NCBI GenBank assembly: GCA_012515085.1
Contig: JAAYZB010000126.1
Coordinates: forward strand, 1 to 11,357
Reading direction: 5' to 3'
DNA length: 11,357 nucleotides
From: Acholeplasmataceae bacterium
Lineage (GTDB): Bacteria > Bacillota_I > Bacilli_A > Izemoplasmatales > Hujiaoplasmataceae
The translations under genes and the position numbers were made by a program. The notes under the pieces are model-generated. The model was not told the origin of the DNA, did not search any database, and worked only from the letters and a program-made list of their open reading frames with translations. Shown here piece by piece: positions 7,862 to 11,357 of this stretch (its first letter is position 1; each line of letters starts with the position of its first letter).

Positions 7862-7890
7862 ATTTTATAACAATCAGCCGGATAATGCAA
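7862..7890 (-). promoter_or_regulatory. possible internal promoter for tuf
   Basis: In the 119-bp fusA-tuf gap, the minus strand has TTGCAT (7890-7885), a 17-bp spacer and TAAAAT (7867-7862, 5 of 6 matches to TATAAT). The -35 is weak (3 of 6). The gap is far longer than the other spacers of the operon and AT-rich, and an extra promoter for tuf is known in other bacteria. It could also be chance in AT-rich DNA. No terminator hairpin was seen in the gap. Confidence 0.3.
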
Positions 7891-7922
7891 TAGATAAGTT
7901 CATCGTCAGCTGTTTCTTAAGC

Positions 7923-9992
7923 TTAGCCGTTGCGTTTTTTCAGAATCGTTTCCGCAATCGACTTGGGACATTCTTCGTAATGTGAAAATTGCATTGTGTG
8001 CGTCGCCCGACCTTGGCTGTTCGACCGAAGCGACGTCGCATAACCGAACATTTGAGCCAAGGGAACTTTCGCAGTCACTTTTTGCAAATTTCCTTGTGTG
8101 TCTTGCGCTTCGATCCTTCCGCGGCGCGAGGTCAGATCCCCGATGATGTTTCCGAGGTATTCCTCGGGTGTCACCACATCGACCACCATGACCGGTTCCA
8201 ATAATACTGCTCCGCATTTTTCCTTGGTTTGTTGAAGGGCAATCGATGCCGCGATCCGAAAGGCCATTTCCGAAGAGTCTACTTCGTGATAGGACCCATC
8301 AAAGAGTGTGGCCTTGATGTCCAGCAGCGGATACCCAGCGACGATGCCTCCGGGAAGCGCATCTTGAAGCCCTTTGTCCACGGCGGGTATATATTCGCGA
8401 GGAACAACACCCCCCACGATTTTGTCTACGAATTCATAGCCTTTACCGGGATTCGGTTCAAACCGGATCCACACGTGGCCATATTGTCCGTGGCCACCCG
8501 ACTGGCGGATAAATCGCCCTTCGCATTCGCCCGAGTGTTTGATTGTTTCGCGGTAAGAAACTTGTGGATTCCCAACCGTAGCTGCCACATTGAATTCACG
8601 GCGCATCCGGTCAACGATGATGTCCAGATGCAATTCGCCCATTCCAGAAATGATCGTTTGTCCCGTCTCATGGTCGGTATAAGTCCGGAAAGTGGGATCT
8701 TCTTCCGCCAGTTTCGAGAGGGCGACGCCCATTTTGTCTTGATCGTTCTTGGTTTTGGGTTCAATCGCCACGGAGATGACCGGTTCGGGGAATTTCATCG
8801 ATTCCAAAATCACATGAACTTTATCGGAACAGAGCGTGTCACCGGTGATCGTGTCTTTAAATCCGATGCCGGCCGCAATATCGCCACAATACACTTCGTC
8901 GATTTCGGTACGATGATTCGCATGCATCTGCAAAATCCGACCGAGCCGTTCTTTTTTGTTTTTCGAGGTGTTGATGAGGTATGATCCCTTTTTCCCAATT
9001 CCGGCATAGACCCGAAAGAAGGTAAGCCGTCCGACAAAGGGATCGGTCATGACCTTGAAGGCCAACGCGACGAATTCTCTGTCGTCATCGTGTTCAACGA
9101 CGACTTCTTTGCCGTTTTTGTTGATGCCGATGATTTGTGGCACTTCAACGGGAGAGGGAAGGTAATCCACCACCGCGTCCAACATCAATTTAACGCCTTT
9201 GTTTTTAAATGCCGAACCACAGAGAACTGGGAAAAACATGACGGAGAGCGTCGCTTTCCGAATCGCTCTTTTTAGTTCCTCCGTGGTGATTTCCTCTTCG
9301 TCAAGATAGTGAGCCATCAACTCGTCATCGAATTCCGCAACCGCTTCAATCAATCGGATCCGTCGTTTGCTGGCTAAATCTGCTAACGATGAAGGAATGG
9401 GAATTTCCTCGTAATTTTCTTCTTTTTCCCCATCGAAATGATAGGCTTTCATTGTGACGAGGTCAATGATCCCATCAAAAGATTCTTCCGCGCCGATTGG
9501 CCACTGAATGGCCTCTGCTTTCGCATGAAGACGATGAAGAATCGTCTCGATGGCGGCCGCAAAATCGGCACCTGTTTTATCCATCTTGTTCGCAAAGACG
9601 ATGCGGGGAACATGATACTCATTGGCTTGGCGCCACACGGTTTCTGTTTGCGGTTCCACACCGGCCTGAGCGTCGAGTACTGTTACAGCGCCGTCAAGAA
9701 CGCGAAGGGAGCGGGAAACTTCGACCGTGAAATCCACGTGTCCCGGGGTATCGATGATATTGACCCGATGGTTTTTCCAAAACGCCGTCGTAGCGGCAGA
9801 AGTAATGGTGATACCGCGCTCTTGTTCTTGTTCCATCCAGTCCATTTGGGCGTTGCCATCATGGGTTTCGCCCAATTTGTGGATTTTTCCAGTATGGAAT
9901 AAAACACGTTCGGTTGTCGTGGTTTTTCCGGCATCAATATGTGCCATTATGCCAATGTTTCGTGTCTTATCCAGACTGAATTCACGTGCCAT
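7923..9992 (-). CDS. fusA: translation elongation factor G
   Basis: EF-G is the GTPase that drives tRNA-mRNA translocation after peptide bond formation and, with RRF, helps split ribosomes. The protein has 689 residues, normal for bacterial EF-G (about 690-700). The G domain shows AHIDAGKT (17-24), ERGITI (58-63), DTPGH (81-85) and NKMD (135-138), with the G' insertion carrying the acidic DGEKEENYEE region. Domain II has DPFVGRLTFFRVYAG; domain III has the GMGELHLDI element; domain IV contains SGGHGQYGHVW and the tip-loop region GYPLLDIKATLFDGSYHEV; domain V has EPVMVVDVVTPEEYLGNI. All these segments are intact. It starts at ATG 9992 with a GGAAAG-type ribosome binding site, 18 bp after rpsG, and ends with TAA. 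Confidence 0.98.
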   Translation of the reverse strand: MAREFSLDKTRNIGIMAHIDAGKTTTTERVLFHTGKIHKLGETHDGNAQMDWMEQEQERGITITSAATTAFWKNHRVNIIDTPGHVDFTVEVSRSLRVLDGAVTVLDAQAGVEPQTETVWRQANEYHVPRIVFANKMDKTGADFAAAIETILHRLHAKAEAIQWPIGAEESFDGIIDLVTMKAYHFDGEKEENYEEIPIPSSLADLASKRRIRLIEAVAEFDDELMAHYLDEEEITTEELKRAIRKATLSVMFFPVLCGSAFKNKGVKLMLDAVVDYLPSPVEVPQIIGINKNGKEVVVEHDDDREFVALAFKVMTDPFVGRLTFFRVYAGIGKKGSYLINTSKNKKERLGRILQMHANHRTEIDEVYCGDIAAGIGFKDTITGDTLCSDKVHVILESMKFPEPVISVAIEPKTKNDQDKMGVALSKLAEEDPTFRTYTDHETGQTIISGMGELHLDIIVDRMRREFNVAATVGNPQVSYRETIKHSGECEGRFIRQSGGHGQYGHVWIRFEPNPGKGYEFVDKIVGGVVPREYIPAVDKGLQDALPGGIVAGYPLLDIKATLFDGSYHEVDSSEMAFRIAASIALQQTKEKCGAVLLEPVMVVDVVTPEEYLGNIIGDLTSRRGRIEAQDTQGNLQKVTAKVPLAQMFGYATSLRSNSQGRATHTMQFSHYEECPKSIAETILKKRNG

Positions 9993-10010
9993 AACTACTT
10001 TCCTTTCTGA

Positions 10011-10481
10011 TTAGAAGCGATAATGGGCGAAAGCTTTATTTGCTTCGGCCATGCGGTGCATATCTTCTTTTTTCTTGACTGATGCGCCTTCACCTTTTGC
10101 GGCATCGATGATTTCTTTGGCCAAGCGTTCTTCCATGGTTTTTTCATGACGTGAACGCGAATATTGGACCAACCATCTTAGTCCCAGTGTGATGCGGCGA
10201 TCGTTTCTGACTTCTCCCGGAACTTGATAGTTCTGTCCGCCGATCCGGCGGCTTCTTACTTCAAGCACGGGCATGATATTGTTAATGGCGTCATTGAAGA
10301 CATCCAAGGGTTCTCTTCCCGTGGTGTTTCTGACGTTTTCAAATGCGTTATAAAGTATGTTTTGGGCGAGATTCTTCTTTCCATCGGTCATGATGCTGTT
10401 GATCAGCTTCGTCACCAACTTTGAGTTATAGATCGGATCCGGTAACACATCTCTCTTCACAACTTTTCCTTTACGAGGCAT
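10011..10481 (-). CDS. rpsG: 30S ribosomal protein S7
   Basis: S7 nucleates folding of the 3' major domain of 16S rRNA and lies near the E site of the 30S head. The 156-residue protein has the usual length and signatures: MPRKG at the start, DPIYNSKLV (15-23), MTDGKKNLAQ (31-40), VEVRSRRIGG-like VLEVRSRRIGG (72-82), YQVP (85-88), the LRWL helix region and a C-terminal HRMAEANKAFAHYRF. ATG 10481 is preceded by AAAGGAGG with a 9-base spacer. The 64-bp gap to rpsL is where E. coli carries the S7 feedback binding site; here it is AT-rich and I see no strong hairpin in it. The gene sits second in the str operon. Confidence 0.98.
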   Translation of the reverse strand: MPRKGKVVKRDVLPDPIYNSKLVTKLINSIMTDGKKNLAQNILYNAFENVRNTTGREPLDVFNDAINNIMPVLEVRSRRIGGQNYQVPGEVRNDRRITLGLRWLVQYSRSRHEKTMEERLAKEIIDAAKGEGASVKKKEDMHRMAEANKAFAHYRF

Positions 10482-10545
10482 TGGGGTGTTCCTCCTTTCG
10501 AAAATGATCTCTGTTGGAATGATTTGATTTCATATTTTTAATTTC

Positions 10546-10968
10546 TTATTTTTTTGCCGGAGCCGGTCTTTTTGCGCCATACTTGGAGCGACCTTGTTTC
10601 CGATCTTGGACCGATGTCGTATCCAATGTACCGCGAATGATATGATAGCGGACGCCGGGCAGGTCTTTCACACGACCGCCGCGAATCAAAACGACGCTGT
10701 GTTCTTGTAGCTTGTGACCGATGCCGGGAATATAGGCGTTCACTTCTCCGCCGTTTGAAAGGCGGACACGGGCGTACTTTCTTAAAGCCGAATTCGGTTT
10801 CTTCGGCGTCATCGTCGCAACCCGGACACAGACACCGCGTTTTTGTGGACTTGAAATTTCCGTATACCGTTTTTTCAGCGTGTTGAAGCCAATGTTGAGT
10901 TGCGGTGCCTTGGATTTTCTAATTTTGTCATGACGTCCCTGCTTGATCAGTTGGTTGATCGTAGGCAT
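10546..10968 (-). CDS. rpsL: 30S ribosomal protein S12
   Basis: S12 sits at the 30S decoding centre and contributes to codon-anticodon proofreading. The protein has 140 residues, the longer form typical of Bacillota: an insertion around residues 27-43 (GFNTLKKRYTEISSPQK) separates it from the 124-residue proteobacterial type. Conserved elements are MPTINQLI, MTPKKPNSALRK (53-64), GHKLQEHSVVLIRGGRVKDLPGVRYH (ending about 109) and GRSKYGAKRP. Both lysines linked to streptomycin response (K56 in PKKPNS and K101 in KDLPG, Bacillus numbering) are the wild-type residue. ATG 10968 has AAAGGAGG (10984-10977) and an 8-base spacer. It is the first gene of the str operon, directly after a long structured leader. 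Confidence 0.98.
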   Translation of the reverse strand: MPTINQLIKQGRHDKIRKSKAPQLNIGFNTLKKRYTEISSPQKRGVCVRVATMTPKKPNSALRKYARVRLSNGGEVNAYIPGIGHKLQEHSVVLIRGGRVKDLPGVRYHIIRGTLDTTSVQDRKQGRSKYGAKRPAPAKK

Positions 10969-10976
10969 TTTTGTTT

Positions 10977-11043
10977 CCTCCTTTCATACCCACACACCCG
11001 GGAGGTGCGTTTGTCTCTTTTTTATAAGGTTGCTCACGCAACC
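10977..11043 (-). promoter_or_regulatory. structured rpsL leader: two hairpins and a CCTCC that can pair with the ribosome binding site
   Basis: Reading the minus strand from the inferred start near 11066, the leader of about 98 bases first forms GGTTGC-GTGA-GCAACC (11043-11028), a 6-bp stem with a GNRA-type loop and no T-run, so not a terminator. Next comes ACGCACC-loop-GGTGTGT (11010-10992, one G-T pair in the 7-bp stem). The ribosome binding site AAAGGAGG follows at 10984-10977. The bases CCTCC at 11005-11001, partly in the second hairpin, are complementary to GGAGG (10981-10977), so an alternative fold could hide the ribosome binding site. Feedback control of ribosomal protein operons by leader RNA is well known, but no known motif is recognised here, so a regulatory role is inference. 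Confidence 0.45.
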
Positions 11044-11072
11044 CAAGTCAAATATTTTTTTGCAGCATTGTT

Positions 11073-11101
11073 ATTATACACCACACATCTAGGTGTGTCA
11101 A
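11073..11101 (-). promoter_or_regulatory. consensus promoter of the str operon
   Basis: The minus strand carries TTGACA (11101-11096), exactly 17 bp, then TATAAT (11078-11073): both hexamers match the sigma-70/sigma-A consensus perfectly. Transcription should start near 11066-11068. An almost perfect 16-bp palindrome, ACACACCTAGATGTGT on the minus strand (11098-11083, 7 of 8 base pairs), fills most of the spacer and overlaps the -35. It could be an operator, or coincidence. The promoter lies between the rRNA terminator and rpsL, so the str genes do not depend on read-through from the rRNA operon. Confidence 0.92.
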
Positions 11102-11128
11102 CTATAAATATTCCGAACTTTTACTCAA
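11101..11128 (-). promoter_or_regulatory. possible weaker upstream promoter overlapping the main str promoter
   Basis: On the minus strand TTGAGT (11128-11123, 4 of 6 matches), 16 bp and TATAGT (11106-11101, 5 of 6) form a second, weaker promoter-like pair. Its -10 shares one base with the -35 of the main promoter, so the two could not be occupied at the same time. This AT-rich stretch may instead act only as an upstream enhancer element. Confidence 0.25.
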
Positions 11129-11194
11129 AGATTATTCCTCACCTCTTAATAATAGTTGAACCACTATATTCTAGATGTTTCGCGTTGATTATAA

Positions 11195-11224
11195 AGAAAA
11201 AACCACGGATTTCTCCATGGTTTT
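11195..11224 (-). terminator. intrinsic terminator of the rRNA operon
   Basis: The minus strand shows AAAACCATGG (11224-11215), a 6-base loop, and CCGTGGTTTT (11208-11199): a 10-bp stem with one G-T pair. The T-run continues in the DNA to about 11197. It starts roughly 12 bases after the 3' end of 5S rRNA. Confidence 0.92.
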
Positions 11225-11236
11225 TAAGAAAAAGGA

Positions 11237-11345
11237 GCCTGGCAACGACCTACTCTCGCACAAACGTACTACCCTCGGCGCGGAAGTGCTTAACTGCTGT
11301 GTTCGGGATGGGAACAGGTGTGACCACTTCGCCATCGTCACCAGA
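11237..11345 (-). rRNA. rrf: 5S ribosomal RNA
   Basis: The minus strand reads as a complete 5S rRNA, the structural RNA of the central protuberance of the 50S subunit. The conserved core GTTCCCATCCCGAACAC, the GTTAAGC segment and GAGAGTAGG are all present. The ends pair as helix I: TCTGGTGACG (5', from 11345) with CGTTGCCAGG (3', to 11238). Ends are placed from this helix and may be off by a base or two. The length is about 109 nt, shorter than Bacillus (about 116): helix IV is reduced to GTAC-GTTT-GTGC, a shape known from mycoplasmas. Only 12 bases upstream are visible, so 23S rRNA presumably lies just outside the right edge. Confidence 0.96.
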
Positions 11346-11357
11346 CCGCTCTTTCAA

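Noticed and set aside
8229..8984. Long plus-strand open frame (251 codons) opposite fusA
   Set aside because: Antisense to intact EF-G domains II-IV with no family signature; a shadow created by codon bias on the other strand.
11028..11043. Leader hairpin as an attenuator-type terminator of the str operon
   Set aside because: The stem is followed by TTATAAAAAAGAG on the transcript strand, not a T-run, so intrinsic termination is not supported.
11187..11196. TATAAT just after the rRNA terminator as another promoter
   Set aside because: No acceptable -35 is found at 16-18 bp; the upstream bases are the terminator stem and T-run.
1..11357. Mobile elements, CRISPR arrays, toxin-antitoxin or defence genes, tRNA genes
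   Set aside because: Genes fill nearly the whole window and all belong to conserved housekeeping families; the few gaps are short and show no repeats, terminal inverted repeats or tRNA-like folds.

Overview
All protein genes in this window, and the single RNA gene, lie on the minus strand. The sequence therefore reads naturally from the right end (about 11357) to the left end (1). It is conserved housekeeping DNA from a low-to-moderate G+C Gram-positive-type bacterium. Supporting points are strong AGGAGG-type ribosome binding sites, an S12 of the long Bacillota form, sigma-A-like promoters, intrinsic terminators with T-tracts, and a short 5S rRNA with a reduced helix IV resembling Mollicutes and their relatives. 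UGA is used as a stop (tkt, the aldo/keto reductase, the cinA-type gene), so this is not a Mycoplasma-type code 4 genome. A Bacillota or Mycoplasmatota-related lineage (Erysipelotrichia, Izemoplasma or Acholeplasma-like) is an inference, not a proof.

Layout in transcription order. (1) The window opens in the tail of an rRNA operon: a complete 5S rRNA followed by a clean intrinsic terminator. (2) The str operon follows from a promoter with perfect -35 and -10 hexamers and 17-bp spacing. It carries a leader of about 100 nt with two hairpins, then rpsL, rpsG, fusA and tuf, and closes with a strong intrinsic terminator. A weak promoter may sit in the 119-bp gap before tuf. (3) An extended -10 promoter directly after that terminator starts a tightly packed second operon: aldo/keto reductase (YghZ-like), transketolase, TatD-family nuclease, YchF/OLA1-type ATPase, a short CinA/PncC-type protein, and a membrane protein of the DUF1295/steroid-reductase family that runs off the left edge. 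Genes here overlap by 4 bp (ATGA) or are 7-12 bp apart, and I see no internal terminator.

The first operon makes core translation machinery: two 30S proteins and two elongation factors. The second mixes sugar-phosphate metabolism (transketolase, aldehyde reductase), DNA and RNA or cofactor housekeeping (TatD, CinA/PncC), a ribosome-associated ATPase, and an uncharacterised membrane enzyme.

I found no mobile element, CRISPR array, toxin-antitoxin pair, defence island or prophage signal, and no previously undescribed system. The points most worth a second look are the str promoter and leader region (palindrome in the promoter spacer, leader able to pair with the rpsL ribosome binding site), the str operon sitting behind an rRNA operon without rpoBC, and the CinA homologue that lost its N-terminal domain but seems to keep the KH-like linker.
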